Shown: positions 45,302-54,177 of the stretch, in pieces
How the letters are laid out: each line of letters begins with the position of its first letter
Position numbering within the stretch: position 1 is the first letter of the stretch
From: Agarilytica rhodophyticola
GTDB lineage: Bacteria; Pseudomonadota; Gammaproteobacteria; Pseudomonadales; Cellvibrionaceae
Direction: 5' to 3'
Length of the DNA: 64,000 bases
NCBI RefSeq assembly: GCF_002157225.2
Contig: NZ_CP020038.1
Location: 2,007,001-2,071,000, forward strand
The notes under the pieces: generated by a model
The model's database searches: none
Seen by the model: only the letters and a program-made list of their open reading frames with translations
Told to the model about the DNA's origin: nothing
Made by a program: the position numbers and the translations under genes

Positions 45302-47251
45302 ATGCCTTTGAAAGCACCTGTATTGGACAATCGCAGCTACCAAGAAATTCGCGATCTAGTGCGCGATCGGATTCCTCGTTATACGCCGGAATGGACCGAT
45401 TTTAATGACGCTGATCCGGGCATGACCTTGGTTCAATTATTTGCCTGGTTAACAGAGCAAACACTCTACCAAATGAATCGTTTGCCGGATCGCAACTATA
45501 TTAAGTTTCTCAAGCTGCTTAATATGGAGCTGCGGCCACCTCAGCCTGCACAAGCCGATCTCACCTTTGCTGTTCAAAAAGGTGCGAAGTTGCGCCCGGT
45601 GTTGAAGGGCAGTCAAGTGGCGGCTCAGTCTCAGGATAGCGGCGAGCTGGTTGTGTTTGAGACTGATGAAGGGATGGATTTGATTCCGTACCCACTTACC
45701 CATGTACAGGTATACGACGGCTCGAGCTTTGCCGATGTGACCGAAACCAACAGCATTCGCCAGCAAAATTACCGGCCTTTTGGCTGGGCACCTCAGCTCA
45801 ACAGTGCCCTTTATCTCGGTTTCGAACCACCGGAGCAAAATCCCGCCGCCGGTGAGCGTGCCTTTCCACAACAAATTCGTTTGCGGGTTTTTTTGCCTGC
45901 CAGTTCACAGGCGGGGGAAGCTCAGAGCTGTTCACAACAGCATCAACGTCCGCCGGCTCCCGTGCGCTTAGTTTGGGAATATCGCCATCCCGAGCCGCCC
46001 AATGGCTGGCGCCCTATGACGGTTTTTAAAGACGAAACGGCGGCGATGACGCGGGAAGGTTACATTGTGCTAGAAGGCCCAGCCCAACTAGCAAGAACTT
46101 ACGAAGGTAAAGTTACGGATGTGGACCGCCTGTGGCTGCGTTGCCGACTGGATCGTGACACTTATCCCGCCGGCACAGTGCCCGAAATTGATTTTATTCG
46201 CCCTAATACAGTGAGAGCTACCGCCCTGAGCACTATCAGATCGGAAATTCTGGGGGCCAGTGAAGGCCACCCGGATCAACGTTTTAGTTTTCGCCACAAG
46301 CCTATTCAGCAAGACGATCTCATTATTCGTATCGATCGCAGTAATCGCGAAGGGGTTGAGCAAGAGTACTGGACTCGCGTCGAGGACTTTCTCGCGTCTG
46401 AACCCGATGACGCCCATTTTGTTTTGAATGCAAGCGCCGGTGAAATTGAGTTTGGCAACGGGGTACGAGGACGAATACCTGTAGCGGGGTCAGAAATTAT
46501 TGCCGAGCGCTACCGCCATGGCGGAGGAGATAGTAGCAATGTTGCTGCCGACACCATTACGCTGGCGCTCTCCACTCTGGGTGGCGTGCAAAGCATTACC
46601 AATGAACGGGCGGCGCTGGGAGGTAAGGATGAGCAGGATATTGAAGAATTCAAATCCGAGGCACCGCTGGCCATACGCAATCGCAATCGCGCTGTGACCG
46701 CAGATGATTTTATCGCTCTGGCAAAATTGGCCGGCGGTGTTTCCCGAGCAACAGCACTGCCGCTAAGACATCTCGACTATCCTGATGTCGACGTTGCCGG
46801 TGCCATCACGGTGGTAATTGTGCCAGAGAATGATGAGTTGCCCCCGTTACCCTCGGCTGACTTGATTCGCTATGTCTGTGGCTATTTGTCCAACTATCGC
46901 CTGATCACCAATGAACTCTTCGTCAAGGGGCCTGAATTTTCTGAGATCAGTGTTGTGGCGCGGGTTGCTGCTGATCCATTGCTTGCTTTCGGCGCTGTAG
47001 AGCTTGCGGTAAAACAGGCTATTGATGCCCAGTTGCATCCGCAGTCACGCGCTTTTGGGCTGGATCTTGTGCCCACCAGTCTTTTCGGCGTCGTTCTTGC
47101 CGTTGAAGGTGTGCGTGCAGTGCTGGATTTGGCGCTACTGGTGAATGGTTTGCCCCATGATGATTTGACTGAAGTGGTGGTGTTGCCGCCAGATGGTCTC
47201 GTGTACGGCGCCAACCATCAGATCACGGTAGTGGAGCTGGAGGATCGCTGA
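45302..47251 (+). CDS. eCIS baseplate protein J-like (Afp11-like)
   Basis: 649 aa. The N-terminus RSYQEIRDLVRDRIPRYTPEW, DFNDADPGMTLVQLFAWLTEQTLYQMNRLPDRNYIKFLKLL is the classic gpJ/gp6 opening (quoted in two parts). The middle and C-terminus contain the J domain (FGNGVRGRIPVAGSEI, RNRAVTADDFIALAKL, LYPQSRAFGLDL-like LHPQSRAFGLDLV). It forms the wedge of the baseplate. Overlaps the next gene by one base. Confidence 0.95.
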   Translation: MPLKAPVLDNRSYQEIRDLVRDRIPRYTPEWTDFNDADPGMTLVQLFAWLTEQTLYQMNRLPDRNYIKFLKLLNMELRPPQPAQADLTFAVQKGAKLRPVLKGSQVAAQSQDSGELVVFETDEGMDLIPYPLTHVQVYDGSSFADVTETNSIRQQNYRPFGWAPQLNSALYLGFEPPEQNPAAGERAFPQQIRLRVFLPASSQAGEAQSCSQQHQRPPAPVRLVWEYRHPEPPNGWRPMTVFKDETAAMTREGYIVLEGPAQLARTYEGKVTDVDRLWLRCRLDRDTYPAGTVPEIDFIRPNTVRATALSTIRSEILGASEGHPDQRFSFRHKPIQQDDLIIRIDRSNREGVEQEYWTRVEDFLASEPDDAHFVLNASAGEIEFGNGVRGRIPVAGSEIIAERYRHGGGDSSNVAADTITLALSTLGGVQSITNERAALGGKDEQDIEEFKSEAPLAIRNRNRAVTADDFIALAKLAGGVSRATALPLRHLDYPDVDVAGAITVVIVPENDELPPLPSADLIRYVCGYLSNYRLITNELFVKGPEFSEISVVARVAADPLLAFGAVELAVKQAIDAQLHPQSRAFGLDLVPTSLFGVVLAVEGVRAVLDLALLVNGLPHDDLTEVVVLPPDGLVYGANHQITVVELEDR

Positions 47252-49533
47252 TGAGACCGCAGACGCCTACTTATTGGCTGCTCGATAGCAGAACCGGCTG
47301 GCGCACCGGCTGGCCTTATAACGATAGGCTCAGCAACGATAAGCCCTGCAACGATAGCCCCAGCCAAGATTGCCAAGTGAGTGAACTGGTGCCTGCCAGC
47401 GTTGGCGCGGCAGGTATTCGTCTGCCCGTAAGCAAGCAGGGCGCGCTGAGCCTAACAAGTACCGATGGCAGCCTTGGTGGTTTGGTTATGCCTCAAGGGT
47501 TTGCAATAGACAATGATGCTTTGGTCTATCTACTGGATCAGCAAACATTGCAGGTTAAGCGCTTTAATCCCAGCAGCAAAACTTTCGATGTCATACTCGG
47601 TATCGGTGGAGAAGGCGAGAATGCCAGGCAATTTGGTGCCGGTACTCATGCTCTGGCGATTGCGGGGCATGACCTTTACATTGTCGACCCCGCGAATCAG
47701 CGGGTGCAAGTTTTTTCCCTAGCAAGCCTTGCGTTGCGTTTTGTCTGGCAAAAAGCGGCAATAATGGATGATGACAAACTTTGGAGCCCCAGCGATGTGT
47801 CGGCCAACGGCAATATGGCCGTTATTTTGGATCAGGCGCAGGGGGTGGTTTATCGCCACTTGGCTGGTGCCAGTGATTTACAGCAAGTTATTGTTGACCC
47901 TGATGCCTGTGGGCGTTGGAGTCGGGTTGCTATTGATAACCATAAGCGCATTTACCTACTCGATGCCGAGCAAGGCCAATTACAGATCTATCAGATATTA
48001 GAAGAGGGCGGGTCGCTATACCTTGGCAGCGTTGACGATATAGCGCCGATTCTAGATCGTTTTCCTAGCCCGGCGCTGCGTTTGGATCACCGCTCTCGTT
48101 TTTGCCTTGCACCCAGTCTGACGCAAGCTTGTGCCCGGTCAATACCTGATGTCAGTGCAGAGGATCACTCATTGGGTAGTTGTCAATCCGGTGGCCTGCT
48201 ATTTGACCGCAGCGGTCAGCCCCTTGCTCTGCCCGAGGAACCTGAACCCCTAGGATTTGCGCTCTACCAGACCAAGGCCACCTGGATCAGCGAAGCGCTA
48301 GATAGTCAGCGCTATAACTGTCAATGGCATCGCTTGGAATTTACCTTAAGCCAGCTGCCAAGCGGCGCGCGGGTTGTGCTGCGCACTTACGCTGACAACG
48401 AGCAACGTAGGATTGAGGATGTTGTGCAAATTCCAGATCATCTCTGGGAAAGTCACACTGTGCTGGTTGGTAGTGCCCAAGCTAGTTATCAGCCGGGCTG
48501 TCAAAGTTCGGCCCGCGAGAGCGATACCCTCGTCAAAAGTGGGCCAGGTCAATATATGTGGGTACGGATAGATCTTTCGGGCGACGGTTACAGCTCCCCG
48601 CAGGTGACTCAGCTGCGCGCCCACTATCCCCGTGCCAGCTACCTCCAATACTTGCCAGCGGTTTTTGCTAATGACGACGAAGCGCGAATATTTGCCGAAG
48701 GCTTTCTTGCGCTGTTTCAAACGGAGTGGGAGGCGATTGAGCAACACGCTCAAGAGTTTGCCCGCTATCTTGATCCCGCAGCGGTTCCCGACAGTGGCTG
48801 GGCTGACTATCTTGCCCAATGGTTGGCTTTGCCAATGGAAGGGCGCTGGAATCTGCAACAAAAACGTAATCTCTTAAAAGCCGCACCTGAATGCTATGAG
48901 GCGCGCGGTACGCAGGCTTCTCTGGAGCGTTATCTGCAGGCTTATATTGAAAATATCACCGGTTTAGACAGTGATGCCCAGCGCGGCTTTCCCGCCATTA
49001 TCGAAGCTTATCGAAAGCGCAATTACCTTATTTTTAACGCGCAAAACCCTGCCAGGATCGATCGTCAGCAGACCTTGTGGAGTCCTTCGATAGTGGGTCG
49101 TTTGCAATTAGATGTTCAGGCCAAAGCGGACGAGGTTCGACTGGTGTCCACCGGTGATCCCGAGCTGGATGTCTTTCAATCCCACGCCCACCGCTTTCAA
49201 GTATTTGTGCCTTCTTCCTGGCTTGGGAGCAAGGATGACGAACGCTGCTTACGACGCGCTATTGAAGCAGAAAAGCCTGCCCACAGCGCTTACGACTTGT
49301 GCTTAGTAGAGCCGCGATTGCGCGTAGGTGTCCAGTCTACCGTGGGTATCGATACGATTATTGGTGCGATTCCCTCAGCGCGTCTGCATGACAATTCTGA
49401 AGAATTACCTCCCAGCCGGCCACCCCGGCACCGACTGGGATATGACACTGTATTAGCCGGTAATCCGAGTCAAGGTGGGGGAGTGCCGTTAAACCCCGGC
49501 GTCCACATCGGCTCGAATACCTTGTTGTCTTGA
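47251..49533 (+). CDS. Tail protein I fused to an N-terminal propeller-like domain
   Basis: 760 aa. Residues about 70-330 carry repeated NHL/propeller-like strands (GLVMPQGFAIDNDALVYLLDQQT, VKRFNPSSKTFDVIL, HDLYIVDPANQRVQVFSL, WSRVAIDNHKRIYLLDAEQ). The C-terminal part from about 455 (LQYLPAVFANDDEARIFAEGFLALFQ, WADYLAQWLALPMEG, TQASLERYLQAY) is phage tail protein I. Residues about 24-38 contain three copies of a 5-residue repeat from a 15-nt tandem duplication. The baseplate part would link to the sheath; the propeller could sit outside it. Confidence 0.85.
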   Translation: MRPQTPTYWLLDSRTGWRTGWPYNDRLSNDKPCNDSPSQDCQVSELVPASVGAAGIRLPVSKQGALSLTSTDGSLGGLVMPQGFAIDNDALVYLLDQQTLQVKRFNPSSKTFDVILGIGGEGENARQFGAGTHALAIAGHDLYIVDPANQRVQVFSLASLALRFVWQKAAIMDDDKLWSPSDVSANGNMAVILDQAQGVVYRHLAGASDLQQVIVDPDACGRWSRVAIDNHKRIYLLDAEQGQLQIYQILEEGGSLYLGSVDDIAPILDRFPSPALRLDHRSRFCLAPSLTQACARSIPDVSAEDHSLGSCQSGGLLFDRSGQPLALPEEPEPLGFALYQTKATWISEALDSQRYNCQWHRLEFTLSQLPSGARVVLRTYADNEQRRIEDVVQIPDHLWESHTVLVGSAQASYQPGCQSSARESDTLVKSGPGQYMWVRIDLSGDGYSSPQVTQLRAHYPRASYLQYLPAVFANDDEARIFAEGFLALFQTEWEAIEQHAQEFARYLDPAAVPDSGWADYLAQWLALPMEGRWNLQQKRNLLKAAPECYEARGTQASLERYLQAYIENITGLDSDAQRGFPAIIEAYRKRNYLIFNAQNPARIDRQQTLWSPSIVGRLQLDVQAKADEVRLVSTGDPELDVFQSHAHRFQVFVPSSWLGSKDDERCLRRAIEAEKPAHSAYDLCLVEPRLRVGVQSTVGIDTIIGAIPSARLHDNSEELPPSRPPRHRLGYDTVLAGNPSQGGGVPLNPGVHIGSNTLLS

Positions 49534-49549
49534 CTTTAGGAGAATCGAG

Positions 49550-50902
49550 ATGGTGGATAACACAACGAAATCACCCTGCACTGACCAGTGCCATGGCGCG
49601 ATTACAGAGCGCAACCGCTACTATACCGGTAAATATATGACCGCCCGGGATTTCGCCGCAGACCAGGAGTATTTTCTCAGTCGCAGTCGCTTACAAAACC
49701 GCCTCTTACATGGTTGGGGTATTGTTTGTGGCTTGCGCGTATTGCCTCACCCTAACGCCGACTGCCGGGAAAACTGGGTGGTGATTAAATCGGGCGTTGC
49801 CCTGGACTGCAGTGGACGAGAGATATTTGTGCACAAGGACACCGCCTTGGAAATACCGCTCGACGATCTCCCTGACCCCGGTGATAACAGTGATCCAGGT
49901 TCGGGAACATCCGTGGCCTTTAATTCTAGCTCAGCATGGCCGCAGGATGATGACGACGACTACGACGATGATGATGACGAGTCAGCAAGGGACGTAGACG
50001 ACGCTAGCAGCGAGCATGTCACGGCAGAAGAATACGCACAATGGCCACAAGACGGTTTGCTGGTTTGTTTGCGCTACACCGAGCAGCGGATCGAAACGGT
50101 GCCGGCACTCTATGCCGAGGGACAATGTGATAGCAGCCGAATGGAGGCCAATCGCATTCGTGAAGTGGGCACGCTAGAAGTTCACCGTCTTTCTGATATG
50201 CGTGAGGATTGTTGGCGAGCACCGGGCGGAGGCTGGAATGTGCCTTTTGTGGACGACTGCGATCAACCTTTGCCAGGTCCTGGCGGGACATGTCTCGATG
50301 CTGACTGCCCGTGTCACGGCTGTGTACCTCTAGCGCTGCTTGTTCGTAAGCGACATCGAAAAGCCGGAGAGCCAGGGTTTGAAATCGATCTGCGTGGACG
50401 CCGCCGTCTGCCAACCCCCTCTCATTATCTCACTCATATTATGGGCATTAACTGGCCGCACGGTGGTGAGGTAACGCTGCGTCAACTGCATCGCTACATG
50501 GATGGTGGACTGAAGATCCGATTCAATCGTCGCATTATGGACGCTGGTGATATGGGGGCGGGGATTAACCCTTATACCTTCCAAGTGCAGTATGGTGGTG
50601 TACAAAAAGTGCTTGAATTTCTGCCCAGTGCTAGCCAAGACGATCCCTATTTGATGGATGATGGCTGCACAGCGGTTTATAACCTGCACCCTGATTATAT
50701 CAGCCCCCGTCACCGCTCTAACATCGTAGGTTCGATTGTCTACATCACACTCAAATGCGATTTCATATTGGATTGCCACGACCTGCCCGTAGACGGTGAA
50801 CACCTCGCCGGGCGTTTGCCATCTGGCAACGGATCACCCGGAGGCATTTTCCACAGCTGGTTCAGCGTAGTTCACAGTCAACGACGAGGGCAAGACAAAT
50901 GA
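49550..50902 (+). CDS. eCIS-associated paralogue A ('HGWGIVCGL' module)
   Basis: 450 aa, family name unknown to me. N-terminal module: NRYYTGKYMTARDFAADQEYF, SRLQNRLLHGWGIVCGL, then SGVALDCSGREIFV. The same pattern opens the three genes that follow. A strongly acidic stretch of Asp repeats (about 127-150) separates it from a second part with two Cys-rich motifs (CDSSRMEANRIREVG, CLDADCPCHGC). C-terminal strands resemble a beta-sandwich (ITLKCDFILDC). No signal peptide or membrane segment. Start has AGGAG. A structural baseplate or fibre component is the best guess. Confidence 0.75.
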   Translation: MVDNTTKSPCTDQCHGAITERNRYYTGKYMTARDFAADQEYFLSRSRLQNRLLHGWGIVCGLRVLPHPNADCRENWVVIKSGVALDCSGREIFVHKDTALEIPLDDLPDPGDNSDPGSGTSVAFNSSSAWPQDDDDDYDDDDDESARDVDDASSEHVTAEEYAQWPQDGLLVCLRYTEQRIETVPALYAEGQCDSSRMEANRIREVGTLEVHRLSDMREDCWRAPGGGWNVPFVDDCDQPLPGPGGTCLDADCPCHGCVPLALLVRKRHRKAGEPGFEIDLRGRRRLPTPSHYLTHIMGINWPHGGEVTLRQLHRYMDGGLKIRFNRRIMDAGDMGAGINPYTFQVQYGGVQKVLEFLPSASQDDPYLMDDGCTAVYNLHPDYISPRHRSNIVGSIVYITLKCDFILDCHDLPVDGEHLAGRLPSGNGSPGGIFHSWFSVVHSQRRGQDK

Positions 50903-52539
50903 CAGCCAAGCTTTATATATCAACCAATACCTCGCATTCACGCAGTGAGTTAGGCCTTGCATCACAAAGCGACAGGGCCAAAAGTGCCCACCAGGACAAG
51001 TGTGGCCTCGATTGCTTGCAGAGGCCGAAATTTTTTGCTGGCCAATTGCTTGGCGAGAACGACTTAAATGCCTTGCTATCCTGGGCGCAGTCGAAATTTA
51101 AATTGGGTCGCTTTGACGCTGGCTGGGGTATCGCTTGCGGTCTTCATCTACAGTGCGCCGATGCACAACACCCCGATATAAAGCAAAAAGGAGCGACAAG
51201 TACCACGCTGACTTTACACCCGGGATACGCCGTAGATAGCAGTGGTAATGATCTGCTGGTCTGTGCGCCCTATGAATTCGACTTGTCGGACGTATGCCAG
51301 CCAAGTCAGGGTCGATGTGCCGATATTGTCGTGCCTCCTGAAGATGAGCATGCAGAGTTTTTAGGGCTGGCGCTTTCTGATGGCGAGTTGGTGGCAGTGG
51401 ATGTTTTTATTCACTACCAAGAAGAGCCTGCCCAAGCTCTGCCTGCGTTAGGGCGTGGTACTTGCGCCGAGCATGATGCTTGTGAATACAGCCGCGTAAA
51501 CGAGACTGTGACGGTGGAATGGCGCTACGCTAAAACCTCGGCGCAACCGGATATTCGACAACTGAGTGATTGGGAACGTCTTTATTATGCCAAGTCACGC
51601 AGTGTCGTGGATGCTTACATTGAGCGCTTCGGCGGTCTGTTGGGCCAAAACTTGGCGCAAAACCTCTCTGTTATTCGCTGCTGGTTATTGGACTGGATCG
51701 AACGTGAAGGTATTTATCATGCCTGCTTTTTGCCAGATGCGATCGCTCAATTGAGTGTCGATAATCAACTAGAGAGAGACATTACACGTATTCTGTTCTG
51801 GCTGATGGTAGATGCACGCCTGGCACACCTTGCTGGAGGTTGTCCCGCTAATAGCTCTGTCAGTGGCCCTGCATCAGGTGTGCCGGTAGGGCGGGTCTGG
51901 TTGCGCCAAAGTCGTGCCTCAAATAATCGCTGCGAAATTGCCTATATTGATACTTCTCTGGCTCACCGGCGAGATTTACGCCTTGACAAGTTTCCCGCTG
52001 AATACAACCAATTTAATCTCGGCCAGTTCGTGTTTGAACCGGCAGATTGGGTTAATGCTCAGGTGAAAGATTTGGGGCTAGAGGCGCAGTACAACCTGAT
52101 TTCGATTCCCTCGCGTGTCCAAGATCTGCAATACCAACTGGATTTGGAAGCTGAACCTCAACTCATGATTAACCTGGGCTTGTCGACGCACATACAAATT
52201 TCTGTGGTCAACGATGCAGTGCTCGGAGATCGTGTGTTGTCCTTTAACTGGCCGAGAACGGGGGGTGTCAGTGTTTACTCAGTAGAACCTGATGCTGATT
52301 TGTTAGCAAGAGCTGATGCAGATCAGGAGCAGGTTGACCCACTAACTACCATCAATGGTATCGGTGATGAACGTGCTCATAAGCTCATGCAAGCGGGCAT
52401 TCGTACTTACGCCAAACTGGCAGAATGCCAGACAGAAGACCTACGTCGTTTGATCCCTCGGGTGGGCAATAGTGAACTCGATAACTGGCGAGAACAGGCG
52501 CGTAAGCTCTCAGCGAAACGGGCATCGGATGCATCATGA
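50899..52539 (+). CDS. eCIS-associated paralogue B with C-terminal helix-hairpin-helix
   Basis: 546 aa. N-terminal module: RPKFFAGQLLGENDLNALLSW, then SKFKLGRFDAGWGIACGL, then PGYAVDSSGNDLLV, homologous by eye to the neighbours. A middle region of about 250 residues is mixed helical and beta with several Cys. The C-terminus (about 478-545) is a helix-hairpin-helix: LTTINGIGDERAHKLMQAGI, LAECQTEDLRRLIP, NWREQARKL, similar to DUF4332-type pairs that usually bind DNA or proteins. Overlaps its neighbours by 4 bp on each side, so the four paralogues are coupled. Confidence 0.75.
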   Translation: MTAKLYISTNTSHSRSELGLASQSDRAKSAHQDKCGLDCLQRPKFFAGQLLGENDLNALLSWAQSKFKLGRFDAGWGIACGLHLQCADAQHPDIKQKGATSTTLTLHPGYAVDSSGNDLLVCAPYEFDLSDVCQPSQGRCADIVVPPEDEHAEFLGLALSDGELVAVDVFIHYQEEPAQALPALGRGTCAEHDACEYSRVNETVTVEWRYAKTSAQPDIRQLSDWERLYYAKSRSVVDAYIERFGGLLGQNLAQNLSVIRCWLLDWIEREGIYHACFLPDAIAQLSVDNQLERDITRILFWLMVDARLAHLAGGCPANSSVSGPASGVPVGRVWLRQSRASNNRCEIAYIDTSLAHRRDLRLDKFPAEYNQFNLGQFVFEPADWVNAQVKDLGLEAQYNLISIPSRVQDLQYQLDLEAEPQLMINLGLSTHIQISVVNDAVLGDRVLSFNWPRTGGVSVYSVEPDADLLARADADQEQVDPLTTINGIGDERAHKLMQAGIRTYAKLAECQTEDLRRLIPRVGNSELDNWREQARKLSAKRASDAS

Positions 52540-54119
52540 GTAGACAACGTGTCAAGTATAGCGAGCGCGAACTCCTGCAGTCTGCGGATCTGTGTGACGA
52601 GCAGGCATATCGTCTGCAAATGCGCAGGCGTCATAATCTTGCCCATCATGGCTGGGGAATTGTCGATGGTTTAGGCGTTGATGTGGATCGACTCGGTAAC
52701 CTTAGTATTGCCCCAGGTTATGCAGTAGACGTCTACGGACGTGAGCTTGTTGTATCACAGGCGCTAATTATCCGTCGTTCGGTTATCGAAGCAATGGTGA
52801 GTGAGATTAACGCTATTGCTCTAGATATCTACCTCAGCTACCACCTTGAACAAGCCAGTGAAGCCTCAAGCTGTCCGTCACGTGCCCGTCAGTCACATGC
52901 CTCTCAGTTACGTGCCTCTCAGTCACAAGATCAGGAACAGGCGTGGGTGCGACTGGAATGTGGAAGCTTGAGCGATGCAGTGAACCCCAATCAGCCAGCG
53001 GGTCTGATTGCGGTGGATGACCCGGACGAAGGGGATGAGTGGCCGGTTTACCTCGGGCGTGTGCAGATAATTATGTCTTCAGAAGGTGCTCAGATTGTGC
53101 AAATTCCCGCTAAGCTGCGCTATGCCCATGTGGTAAGCGCACAGGTGCTCGCACCCTGGGCCAACAGCAATGAGCCGCCGTGGATGCGCGTCAGCAATGA
53201 AGAATCTGCTGGCGACACACGTTTTGCCGTCAACCTTGCAAACAAAGGGGGTAAACCCCAGGATCGACTGAGTCTCGATCGCAGCGGCAACACGGAGTTC
53301 TTCGGCAAGGTCAATGTCAAGCGCGCGGGGGTGTCAGGCTTAAGCGCCGACGGTGATATTGGCACGCTGGGGTCGGCGCTGGAAAACCCAGATATGCCTA
53401 CTGGCGTTGCCTTTGCCAGCCTTGATGAACCTTCCTCAGCCAAGCCCTGGTATAGCTACCGCACCACGAGTAAGGGTGTTGATCAATTACGCATTGAAAT
53501 TGCAAACCCTGGAGAAGAGGGTGACCCCAGTCGCAAGGAATGGAACATCGGTTTCACAGAATTGGGGGGTGAGGTATTTAGTGATTTATTGAGCGCCAGA
53601 GCAGATGGTAGCGTTATTGTTAATGGTGGTTTGGTGGTGAAAGGCCAGCTGACTCAAGGGCCGATACCCGCTGATATGGACAATAGTCGCTTCCGCGATG
53701 AATTACTCTCGCGCTACACCAAAGGACTTACGCTGGCCGGCAGTGAGGTTGAAGCCTTCTACAAATTGGATATCGAGGTCACGCCCACCTTTCAAGACGA
53801 GGCCACTCAGCAAGCACTGCTGGGGGCGAGAATTACCATTACCAACAATAACGTCGGTAGCCGCGCACGCGCGGTTCAAATTGCCAGCGTGGAATTTGAA
53901 GTGCGTGACCAGCAGCAAAGCATCATTCATCGCAATTTGATGGAACCTCCGCCCAATAATCCACTGCCACCGGTTAACGCCAGTACTTATCTCGATGCAG
54001 CATTTCCTTTGGCGGTACCGGGTATTTACACCTTTATTGCACGCGTTAATACCGTAGGTGGCTCGCAGTCAGTGCTGGAGCAATCCTCAAGCCGCGTGGT
54101 AACTATTTTAGCGCCCTAA
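52536..54119 (+). CDS. eCIS-associated paralogue C, fibre-like C-terminus
   Basis: 527 aa. N-terminal module: RRRHNLAHHGWGIVDGL then PGYAVDVYGRELVV. A 5-residue repeat (SRARQ, SHASQ, LRASQ) from a 15-nt tandem duplication lies near residues 115-130. The middle shows fibre-type short strands (DRLSLDRSGNTEFFGKVNVK, ADGSVIVNGGLVVKGQL) as in phage tail fibres, with DQLRIE also in paralogue D. The C-terminus looks like a beta-sandwich. Likely a particle appendage; target binding is possible but unproven. Confidence 0.75.
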   Translation: MSRQRVKYSERELLQSADLCDEQAYRLQMRRRHNLAHHGWGIVDGLGVDVDRLGNLSIAPGYAVDVYGRELVVSQALIIRRSVIEAMVSEINAIALDIYLSYHLEQASEASSCPSRARQSHASQLRASQSQDQEQAWVRLECGSLSDAVNPNQPAGLIAVDDPDEGDEWPVYLGRVQIIMSSEGAQIVQIPAKLRYAHVVSAQVLAPWANSNEPPWMRVSNEESAGDTRFAVNLANKGGKPQDRLSLDRSGNTEFFGKVNVKRAGVSGLSADGDIGTLGSALENPDMPTGVAFASLDEPSSAKPWYSYRTTSKGVDQLRIEIANPGEEGDPSRKEWNIGFTELGGEVFSDLLSARADGSVIVNGGLVVKGQLTQGPIPADMDNSRFRDELLSRYTKGLTLAGSEVEAFYKLDIEVTPTFQDEATQQALLGARITITNNNVGSRARAVQIASVEFEVRDQQQSIIHRNLMEPPPNNPLPPVNASTYLDAAFPLAVPGIYTFIARVNTVGGSQSVLEQSSSRVVTILAP

Positions 54120-54121
54120 TA

Positions 54122-54169
54122 TTTGACAGGCCTAGTGTTTGAAAGGCCCAGTATTTGACAGCACAGGAG
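54122..54169 (+). repeat. Three 16-nt tandem repeats before paralogue D
   Basis: TTTGACAGGCCTAGTG, TTTGAAAGGCCCAGTA, TTTGACAGCACAGGAG, exactly 16 nt each, fill the gap between two genes. The third copy supplies the Shine-Dalgarno AGGAG. Confidence 0.7.
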
Positions 54170-54177
54170 CTGAACGC

